DNA from: Sialis fuliginosa
Taxonomy: Eukaryota > Arthropoda > Insecta > Megaloptera > Sialidae
Length of the DNA stretch: 64,000 nt
Assembly (NCBI GenBank): GCA_961205875.1
Contig: OY540813.1
Location: 25,391,001-25,455,000 of the forward strand
Direction of reading: 5' to 3'
The notes beneath the pieces are model-generated. The model made no database searches and had not been told where the DNA came from. It worked only from the letters and a program-made list of their open reading frames with translations. A program made the position numbers and the translations under genes. How positions within the stretch are numbered: the first letter of the stretch is position 1; each line of letters starts with the position of its first letter. Below, piece after piece: positions 35,201-47,200 of the stretch.

Positions 35201-38200
35201 ATAAAAATGAAGTGTGCTTGAAATTTAATAATCAATTTATTATTTGCATACTAAACAATACAAAAAATCAGTCTCTAAAAAAACCAACAAGTCGAGAGGA
35301 TATTATTTAAACAGTGTTCAGCTTTACACCCCTTCATGTTTTGTGTGTGCGTACGCGAGTGTGTGTGTCGACAAGGTCGGTACGTTTACACGCTGTTTTA
35401 CCCACAGGCATTCATCTTTTACATATATATTTCATTTATACGTAAGCATCGCATATTACGACAACAATATTTCAATTTTTATATACAAAGTCGGCACAAA
35501 GGACTGTTGATATATATAATACCTCATGATGTCATGTGCGAGGAAAAAAATTCAACAACGCACCCCCTTTGAAATGCTGCCGCAATTATTGTCCGCGGAA
35601 ATGTTACAGTTTTATTTTATACCTCTTTTTTTAATTTGAATGATTCAATTTGAAAACATGAGTACTTTATTTTAATTGTATACAAGGGGGTTAAGAGGAA
35701 ATATTGTATAACTATACATATTCTTGTATGAATTATTTTATATATGATTTGGATATTAAAAAAAATACATATGATACTACTGGAAAAACGGAGAAACTGT
35801 AGTTTCTTAGTCACTTAAACTAAAAATATACACCTTAACCAGAGTCTGGAACTGTTAGGTTCCTAATGAGGACTTCTTGTGAAGTCTAAACACGTGTCAG
35901 GTGACATTGTTTTATTGTGGTTAAGGTGTATATTTTTAGTTTAAATACATATATGATATAGTATTAGTTAATTAACTTTCCAAAAAATACGTAAAACTAG
36001 TTTGATATCACTTTTATTACTGTACCTCCCATTTAACTGATATTAAATACACAGAGAAAACTTTATAAGAAAATTTACCATAAAAATGTAATAATTTGGT
36101 CGCTTCTACCACCCTTTGAACGTTGAATCACCTTGTATATTACAAGGTATTTAGTATTACGTATTAATTTCTATACTTTATTATTGGGCCATATCAAATT
36201 ATTTTAAAACATTTAACGTATGTTTCACGTCGAGAATTAGCTAGGTTCTTTGATTTTTGTAAAGAGAATAACTACTAGCAAATTTTTTTTTATCAATAAT
36301 TATTATTAAAATCTGAAATTTTGCATAAGATAACTAAAATCGTGTTTCATGATTATATCTAAATCTCTATTATACAGGGTGGGGCATTTAAAGTGTTACA
36401 GATTATTATCTCAGAACCATCGCATTTTGAAAAAAATGTTTCAACCAAAAAATGTTTGGTTGTGAGGGAGTAATCGAATAGTAATATTTATTTGATATTT
36501 TAACGTGGCCTTCAAAGATATTTAAAGATTAACATCATTTTTTAAGTAGGAACCTACAGTTTTTATTTATTAATCTTATTCTACGTGAAAAAACACGAAT
36601 CTCATTGAAAACTTTTTTTTGAACAACTTAAGCTTTCCAAGGTATCTAACAAAATAATTCGAGATTTTGAACTTTAAACAATTTTTTACTCAGACACCAT
36701 AAACTTTAAAAAAAGTACAAGGTACAAAAAAATGTTTATTTTGGTCTAATAGAAAATTAAAAAAATTTTTTTTTAATAACTCTTCAAGCTTTATTAAATC
36801 AAATTTTTAGTGTCTTGTTGTTTCTGAGTAAAAAATTCTTGAAAGTTTAAAATCTTGAATTATTTTGTTAGATACCTTGAAAAGCTTAGGTTGTTCAAAA
36901 AAAAGTTTTCGATGAAAGATTCGTGTTTTTTCACGTAGAATAAGATCACTAAATAAAAACTATAGGTTCCTATTTAAAAAATGATGTTGACTTTCAAATA
37001 TCCCTGAAGGCCACGTTAAAATAGCAAATAAATATTACTATTCGATTATCCCCTCACAACCAAACATTTTATTTTAAATATGCGATGGTTCTGAGATAAT
37101 AAACTGTAACACTTTGCCCCAGCCTGTATATAATTAACTAAAATCTCGGCATGAGTCATACGTTAATTCACACACACACACACACACATACCTGATGCGT
37201 CTCTGTAAGCATCGATGTAATGCGAACCGCCGCTATCGGGAGTCGACTCTCGACTGTAGCCGCTACCAGGCGGTGCAATCACGGGTCCGGCAAACGTCGC
37301 CACTGGCCGAACACCGCTGAAATTTACGGGTTCATTGGCAGTGGAGAAATCAACAGGTTCCGTCTGCTCCTCGATAGGTCTGGAAATGAACACTGGACCT
37401 ATGGGCACTGGTTCGCCAGATCCGTTTTGGTATGGTGGACTTCCCGACCCGCTGGGAAGGAAAATAAGAAAATGTATTAACTAAATGTGTTATAAAGAAT
37501 TTGGTCTTAATTGAATGCTTTCTACAGAGAATCGAATTGTTATGAGGTTGATTTGAATTTTAGAGCAGTGGTAATAAATTATATAATATACATATCCAGG
37601 GCCGGATTAAGCAAGCGCGGGGCCCGTAGCAAATGTTATAAAAAGGCCCTTGGCAGTGGCGTCGGGGGGGGGGGGGGAACTCGGGGAGTAAATCGATAGC
37701 TTCACCCACTCCCCCCGAAAAAAGTCAATAGGATTTTTTTGCACATTAAGCGGGCGTCACACCGCTGACTGACTTGATTTAGAATATACAATCCTTAAAA
37801 AAATTGATAAGTTAATAAAAAATTAAGGGAAATTTTTTTGAACCCAAACTTTTAAATGTGATTTGGAACACGTAAATTAAATTAATTTTCGCGGAAATAT
37901 AACTGTTTGAAAATTTGAATTTTTTGTTTTGCTTTTTTTTTAATTATCATTTAATTTTTTTGAGGTGTGTATAATAAAACACCACTTTTACAAACAAAAT
38001 TTTCTTGATTTTTGAGCAAATTTAGAAAAATCGATTAAAAAAATCAAAGATCGGAGCTTCAAAAATCGATTTTTCGATTAAATCGAAACGAGATCGGAAA
38101 CCCTAAATTTAAATTATTAATTTTTGTAGATTTGGACACCCCGTATCAACCATTGGACGGTAAGTGGTAAGTCCAATAAGAGATATTTTTCCGCAAAGTC

Positions 38201-41200
38201 GCGGGGCCCCCAGAGACGCGGGGCCCGTAGCATTTGCTACTCCTGCTACGTTGTTAATCCGGCCCTGTACATATCTAAATAATTAATAAATACTTTAAAA
38301 GTGTCATTTAAATTGAATACCCTGCAAAAAGCGTTTGGTAAGGTTTTCATCAAGACCAAACAATTTATAATACCGGGCATAAATACATACATAAATCTGT
38401 AGGTACAATATAAATAAATATTTTTCAGCCTAATTATACGTTGCTCGTTTAATAGACAATTTAATCAATTTTGATAGTTTTTAATATGTGTTTATTTCTT
38501 CCGACATGACAAAAATTACTGAATCAATTTTAACTGGACTAAAATGCAATTTAAATATCACGCTACTCCATCAAGGAGCTGAGCAGTGACTTTAAACACG
38601 TAGGTAGGAGAATCAGTGAATTATTACTATAGTGACTTTTATAGGGTTTATATTGTTACACAATACCAAATTAGTAACAACAGATATATGACGTGATAGA
38701 GAGAGGTACCGTCGTAGTTTATTTTTTTTTAAAATCAGTCGGTAATAATTGGTTTTTAATTCCTGCGAGCGAAACTGCGGCTGAGACCTAGTATCGTTGA
38801 TATATATTATTATGTATTTGTATGCATTGTATGCACGTATAATAAATAGAACATTAAAAAAATTTACAAAGTGAATTAAACATAAAAATATCTAACCATA
38901 AAAATCACTTTATGCGATTTTAATGCAAAATACACAAAAGCACGAGGATACGTAAACATATTTGAATATTCTATCTTATTGCTCACTCTAGCTGTCTCTC
39001 TCTCTCTCTGTCTATGTGTGTATAAGATCACGGGCGTGGAAAAAGTTTGCGAGGGGTTGCGGTTTTCCTAACCAGAATAAATTTATTATTGATCGAATTG
39101 TGTTTAATATCGTTATCAAAGTTTTATAAACATATAACGTGCTCTCACTATTCTAAGTAAAATAAATATGTGCAAATGTACACAACTATTCGATTATATG
39201 GTATTGTGTATTTAATATTTATTACTAAAAACTATGTATATTGCATGTGTATTTCAATATTAAATATTTAAAATATAAATGATAAACATAAAACTTCAAT
39301 TGTTTGTTATATTATCTAGTCTTACGTATTAAATTTTCAAATTATTCCGAGAATCTTAATGGTAAATACAGCTCTTTAATTTTTATTCAATCGAATATTA
39401 TTTTTGCAACGAAATAAAAACAGTGGTAGAAAAAATAGCCTTTTTATGTTTTGGATATGGTGAGAATATAAAACGTCTGCCAAGTGATGGCACATTGCTT
39501 CTTCCTGCTAAATTGTGCAAAGAAAAATTATATTTTTGTAAGAAAGTACATTACTGTAAAAGTTGTAATGACATTTTTATAAAAAATGTTATGCTTTACA
39601 AAAAAGATTCTATATGATTTTGACTTACCATGCGTCGTTCTTGAGATATTAAAACAATGATATACCACCCCCACCTTCACCCGACTGTGATGATTTTTTT
39701 ATAGAACCATCTACTATATAGCTAGAGCCGACTAACAAACCAAGTTTTTTAGAAGAGTAAAATTGAATAGAAAAGATTGATAATAGCAAATAATTATTTT
39801 ATAATAGTTTGTTTATTATCCATTTTTTAAATAAATTTAACTTTTGCTATTTCTTGTTTTATTTTCAACAAGTTAACTGTTGAAATATGTTCACTAGCAC
39901 GAGACAAATGAAAAACAAAATAAACGCGAGGCAAATCTAAATACATAAACACCCCATTATGGTTACGTACTGCCGTCCCTCGGAAAGGCGCAGCAGTGAA
40001 TTCCTTAACAATCAGCGGGAAACCTGCACAGCTTCACCCCGGAGTTAATTCCGCGGGTGGTGGGAAACACAAGCGGTCGAAAAACATGCGAAAAACCTGC
40101 CACCCCCTCTCACACACACAGTGAAAGTAAATAAATGAAATAAGGAACTGAGAGAGCGTGAAAAATAAATTTTCTAAAATCTCTTCCACATTCTCTCTCG
40201 TTATTGCGATGGGAAACATTTGCGTGCTTTATATAATGTAATCATGTGGTTTGTTGCTCGGATTTTCTGTGTGTTTTTTCCCTCCTCTTGAAGGGATGAA
40301 GTTGTTTACTTTATTTATTTTCTATGGTTTCACAGGTTTACGTCCTTGTATGCGAATCTTTTTTCCGTCCGGGACAGGTATATTTACCTACGGCTTTTTT
40401 TTGTTCCTACGTGTAGATTAAGGACGTATTTTTATTTAAATTAATGAATTAAGTCGGTAAATACACATGGGGGTAATGTGTAATGAAGGTAAGTAGCTTA
40501 AGGTATATTTACGCTCAGGAAATATTTTAATTTTAATCTTATTTAAACTGCACCGAATTATTAAATCAAATGTAAAGCTATTTGAAAATATTAACTGTAG
40601 AAACTTACACTAATTATAGTTGTATGAAAATGTAATTTAGAATACTTTCCTTGCCATATAACTATACGTTCGAATGTATAATAAATGAGATGTGAGATAG
40701 AAACACATATACTGACCTGTGTGGTAGTCTGTTAACACTCAGGTCTAGAGTCTGGCCTTGTGGACTGGGGACTTGGGGGCTGGTTGTTAGGTGGGGGCTC
40801 GCCGCCGCCTGGGGACTCCCTCCCACTCGTTGCTGTCCACCGCCGACGTAATGCGGTGAACCGTAACCCGCCTGGTAAACATTCACCAAAATGTCAGTGA
40901 AATATACGTATGTAAGTCAATAGGTGATCTCTTATATTGTTTCTAGTTATTCCATTAAATTTAATTATTTTAATTTGAAAGTTTATAAACTACAGTAAAC
41001 CCCCCTTTAAGTATATTTTCCCCTTTGTTTCTCCCCCTTATCCACTGGAAAATAGTTTAAGGTTATGTTTAATTTTGTATTGAGGTTTAAACTGTCATAT
41101 TATATTTAATATTTTAAAATGAAAAATTAACGCCCATAATATTATTTTAAACTAAAAATACATAGTTACACTTCTGGAGAGTTTAATTTTGCGTGGAATG

Positions 41201-44200
41201 AGTTTTTATCAAGAAATACATACTTGTATATGAGGGTAGAAGAGAAATATACTTTTTGAGAGGTTGTCAGGTTCCGAGAATATACTATACTGTAGTTAAA
41301 TGAAAACAGCTAAATAAACGTACTTGCGGACTAGTTGAGGTAACACTCGACGTCGATAAATCCATCACTGTACCGCCAGGTGAAGTGGGAGGGCCACCCT
41401 TCATATGAGCAGCAGCTTGAGCTGCCGCGACACATTTTACCGATAAATTAATTGCTGAAAACCCCACCGGAATCGGGCCGGTTGATGGATCGTATTGATA
41501 TATGGGCCTGTAATTAAATACGTACAGTCATCTGTCATACACCACATAATCAACGACTTACCTTGGGTATAAAGGGCCTGTATTCCCTTCAGCCTCGCCG
41601 GGTTGCTCGGTTTTCATCATTCCCGCAGCGGCTGCAGCAACGGCCATTTGATGCTGTTGTTGTGCCGCCGCAGCTTCTTGCTGGTATCGCTGTTCTTGTT
41701 GTTCTTCTATTGAATACGGGTACATGTTTTGTGTCGGTACTCTTTGACTAGGATGTAACTGTTGTTGCTGCTGCTGTTGTAGACTTCCGCATCCTTGAGA
41801 AGCTGCTGCAGCTGCGGCTACGGAGGCATCGTATCTTTCGAACGCAGTACCTGGATCGTACGGACGGTGGCTAGCGGAGTTTACGTCGTACGCTCTCCCA
41901 GTCATGTCTGTAGAGTACGTTACTACAGGTCTGGCTATCGTAGGTCCCATGCCTGAACTCATATCGCTGTACGTCCGAACTCCGTGGTCTGTCCTTTGGT
42001 ATATGTCGTCAGAACTCGACGCTAACATGCCTGATTGGTGGTACGGCGATCTTTGTGCCATTTGGTGTTGCATGCTTCTCGAGTCGTCTACCATACCATA
42101 TGAACTGGGCGGGTGTGGACTGGGTTGGTGCGGATTGTGGTGTTGTGGCATTGGAACTACTGGGTGATGGGTTGGATGATGGAGCTGGTGGTGTCCAGCC
42201 ATCGAACGGGGTCCCATTGTGTCTATGCTTGACATCGACGAAGAGTTTGAGTCTTGACTCATGTAAGAGTCATACGTTTGTCTAATCTGACCACTTGACA
42301 ATGGTGTATTGGCACGACAAGGAGTTGGCATTGTTTCCGATTTTGGAATAAGTAGAGGATCACTTCTTGTAGGCGTTCCACTACAGCAACTAGATGTGTT
42401 GATTTCTGTTTTCGGAATTATTTTTGTTTCATCTGGCGTCTTAGGATGAACTTTTTGTTGGTAGTATGATTCGTAATCCATTTTATCGGCGAATTTTTGC
42501 GGTGTTTCTGAATGTTCTTGGCTGGAACTCGAACTATTTGATCCATACCCAAGTAAGTACGTGGGTTTTACGTCCAATGAGTGCGAACTTGTTGAACAAG
42601 ATAATTGTTTTGATTCGTATGTAGTTGGAGGATAATCTGATTGACAGCTTCCCACTAAAAGTTATTTATTATAAAATAATTTTTTTTTGAGAATTGAACC
42701 ACCAAAATAAAAAGTTTAAAATTTTGGAAAAACTAAAATAAATAAACTAAATAAAAAACTGCATTTAATAGCGGGGTACATGCAACTCACCAGAACTGGC
42801 TGGCGTCGATGTAATGCCAGCTGAAGAAGTGGTCACCGGCGGACTTCTGATTCTGTGCTGTAGATGGGAATGGTACTTTTGCTCGCGGGCGGCTTGCTTA
42901 TTAGCAGCGGCTATCGGACACCCGGATAGACTTCGGTGTGTGTTGCGATTGGAGCTAACGTGTCCGCGGCCATTGCAACCGGGGGTCGGGCATTTCAAGA
43001 TAGTCTCATGCATCGCCAGAACTGACGGGTAGTGGTTGTAGTGATGTTGATGGAGCAAGACAAACAACAGAATCAGTCAGTATTGAGTATAGACAACACT
43101 TGATTTGATCGATTAATTTCATTTATGCTAACACGTGACACAAATACGCAAACCAATTAAAACAATTAGCGGGTAGAGAGTTGGATATGTATACAGGAGG
43201 ATTCGATCTTACCCAAATCATGTATATATTTAATTTAGTAATTTGTATTTATAAATCGACATAATTTAAGTAAATTTTAGAGAAACGTTTCAATGTATGA
43301 TAGGTTGCATATACTCAATGTCCATCACAACATAGAGAGACTGCACGATTCTGGTGCATGCCTATAATGTAAGAGGAGTGATGTAATGGTAACAAGGAAA
43401 TAAACAGAACGAATCTTGTGTGCTACATATACGAAAACAATGAAACAAAAAGAAAATGAACTGCTCTCTACCCCGCTAAAGCAACAACGAAAATAAAACT
43501 AGATACAACAAAATTAATCATGGGGTGGCTTCATTAATAATGCATTGCGTAAAAATATAACAATAATAAACAATGAAGCAAACAAGCCAGAAGTAAGCAA
43601 CAACAACGTATCATGGGGATTAAACTTACTTTCTGGTGTAACCTTATCTTTGCGGGGACATCCAGATAAACTATAAAGACAAAATGATGGTTAACAGATC
43701 TCGGTGAAATTAGTGATTGCATGTATAATAAATGTTATGTAAACGCAAAAGCAAAGTAAGCAAACTAACGTACCTGCGATGGTGTGAATACAGTCCTGTT
43801 ACATGGCCCTGTCCAGTACAACCGGGAGTTGGACACTTGTTCCCTTCTGAAAACAAGGAATTGTTCTGTATTTAAATGATTGCTATTTATATAATTTACT
43901 TTTTATAGTTATTTGCAATGTTTTGTAAAAAAAAATAATAATCGCTACAGCTAATTAAAGAATATAGTAACGATTAGGTAATAGGAGAAGTAGCGATAAA
44001 GAGCTAAATCAGCTACCGATGTGCACTGCAGTACTTCTATCATTTTTTAGTATGTTACTACTTATGATAGGCATTCATTACATACATATGTAAAAAGATA
44101 CCCGAATGTGTGCTATTTAAAAATAAAGATCGAAGTATAAAATATGCGATTTTTCATCAATTTTAATCGTTAGACTCAAGTTATGTATTTATTTTCAAAT

Positions 44201-47200
44201 AACTTATTCAAAAGATTGTGTCCTTGAACCTTGTATATTTACTAAAAAAAAACAAAAAAACCAATATCGCATATTTCAAAATTAAATGTCATACATTTTT
44301 TGTCCAGTAGGTAAATTTTATACATTAAATATTTATTTATTTATCAAAAAATATGTGGCTTCTAGAGGTTTATAAAATCACGAACCAATTTATTACATTA
44401 ACATAATAATTACAATAGTATTTATATTTATTAATTAATAGGAACATTTCTTATTAGAATAAAATCAAGCATTTTCCGAGTTGCGAATCCCGGTCCACGT
44501 GGCCGGACCGAGCGACGGTGAGAACAAATGAGGAGCCGTGAAAGGCTCGAGGCTTTTCATGGTCTCACGACAGGATCCGGGGAGATTACGGGTACGGCGA
44601 ACAAAAGGCGACGTTGCCACCGACGCCTGTGACGTCATCACGGGACCACTCACTCATGTGTGTGCCACCACCGTGAGCATGGACGTAGCCGGTGTGGGGG
44701 ATGGGTGAGGGTGGTGCACCGTTCACCGACACGATGTCGTGGAATTGTATTATTCTCACTGATTCAATTCGTTCGATATTAAGTATTTGGCATGATGATG
44801 TTTTTAATTGATGGTATTTGTTAATTCTATTAAATTAAATAGATTTATTCAATAGGCTCTGTACAATGAAAATGTTTTACAAGTGTTTTATTTTATTAGT
44901 TATTTTATTGATAATATTACCGATTACCCATTTTATATTTAAAATTTTGATGTCGGTTTGTTTGTTACGACTTGACACGAAAAATATTGAATCGATTTTT
45001 GATAAGACTAAGAACCTAGAATTACTTTTGACTATATGATTATTGATTTAAGGCAGGCTTGTGATAAAGGAAATTCATAATTAATATTTTTGTATTAATA
45101 CGGACGAAAATAAAACAACGGTTAATAAACTAAAATATTATATAAAATGTAAGATATTTTCAATATACCTATTGTGAATTTTTAAAGAACATGCTATGTC
45201 AAAGTTTTTAAGTGATGGCACTCTTATAACAAATAAGAAAATTTATTGACGTATTTTCATACATAAAATACCAAAAATATAGGATAATTTAAAATAGAAT
45301 GTATAACGTTAGAATTTTACCACAAAGAACTGTCAAAAATTTGAGAATCAAGTCACTATAAAATAAAAACGTAATAAATGTATAATTAAATTGTGGTACA
45401 GTAATGATTCATGACAATCCGAGAACAATTCATGTGAGACTTTAATCCCAACTGAAACCGGACTTTACCACCGAAGTCTAGTGGACACCTCTTGTTAACT
45501 ATTCAATAGTTAATTCTCATTCAAAAGTGAGCAAGCATGATGTGACGGTAACAAGGCAGATGGGGAATAATGATTTACAAAACCAGACATTCTGTTTAAT
45601 TTATTTGTATTATTTGATAAAAAATATTCAGATATGTAAATCCATGAATATTTTTAAAACGCTTAACTTTTTACTACTTTGTTGAATGGATGATGAATAA
45701 ACGTATTCCTGCCATGGTCGAAATGTGGCCATACTGTAATGTATTTTGTGTTATATAAATTATTTTTCAGGCAATATTACATTATTTATCGAACTAAATA
45801 TTTTAATTATTGTATAACTTCAAGCGACCATAAAAAATAATGAATTACTTATTTTTTAAGAAAAAAAATTTAAGAATGTATGTAAATAGTTTTATGAAAA
45901 CATGGATTTTTATATCTTAAAGGAAAATGACGATAGAAGTATGAAATTAATATAGTTTAGAGATAAAAGTTGTACAATAATGTCATTTAATGTTTTTCAA
46001 TTAGGAAACTTTAAAAAAAATTTTTTTTTGTATTGAAATATATATGTATTATAATTACAAATATACATAAATAACTGTTGACAAATAAATAGTCTACCTA
46101 CTTGTTGAATTCTGTAATGCCTGACATGAAATTTGTATTAAGCGGTGTTAGAACTACCGGTCACGAGGCACGAGGTTTGTGTCTAACTGACCGTGGTTTG
46201 TAGATGGAATAAGGGTGAATTCAATTTGGTATGTAGACATAGAAATGTCTGTTAATGAGAATGGATGGTCGGCTGTTAAGTTATTGATATCTGCTAACAG
46301 AATTATATTCGTGTTACTACCGTATTATGCAATATTAATGTTGACAAGTGTGCTTATATGCGCTTTTATTATTGAATCATTTGATTTGTGATGTAATTGA
46401 TTTTAAAATACAATTACGTGTAAAATTAGAAAATCTACTTAAACTGGAGTTAATTTTATTGATTTCTGAACGGTTAATTTAACATATTATAATATGTCCT
46501 GACTTCCTGACTGACTGATTCATCATCGCCGAGTCAAAACCAGTAGGCCTAGAAACGTGAAATTTCAGGGATGTCTTCCATTTATGAAATTCAACCCCTA
46601 CGGGGGTAAAATGGGGTGTAAAAATTTTTAAGGGAAAAAATATTGTTTTGTTCGGATTTACACGAAACTTAAAATAAATACTCTGCAAATAATGATACAC
46701 GTATTTCAGCATTTCCCAAAATTCAAAGGGGTTGCAATGTGTTTAGAATTGAATAGGCAATTCGAAAATATGAAAATATATAGGGTATTTCATTTGAAAA
46801 TTTTGAAAAAATTAAGTTCATAGTTTTGATACACCCTGTACAAAGAATACAATTTTGTAAATGTTTGATGTAATATCGCATATGCCAAAACTATTTTTAG
46901 CGGAAAACACATTTTTTTTTGTAATTTGAAAATAACAAGGTGTTGAAAATATGTCAATTTTCTTATAAAAATGGCCATAAATTCTAAACCGCTCAGTATA
47001 ATCTCACACATGCTTATATCAAAATATCCAAAAAAATAAATGCTTTTAAATTATAAATAAAAAAATATACATTGTATTTAAAAAAACATAACTTTGATTT
47101 GTAACGCACTTATGGGATACCCTATATAAATGTAACTATTTTTAAAATATGTGGCTAGTCTAACCTGACAATTTTTGTATTTAAAGTTTTCTTCCATTTG

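Larger units (their letters stand above)
33437..37191 (-). other. Myt1 intron (3.8 kb) with two inverted-repeat elements
   Basis: AT-rich and non-coding. Holds the inverted repeats at 35813-35944 and 36373-37128 (listed) and a dispersed repeat-like stretch at ~34960-35150 with GACAGACAGACAG. No exon seen. Confidence 0.6.
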
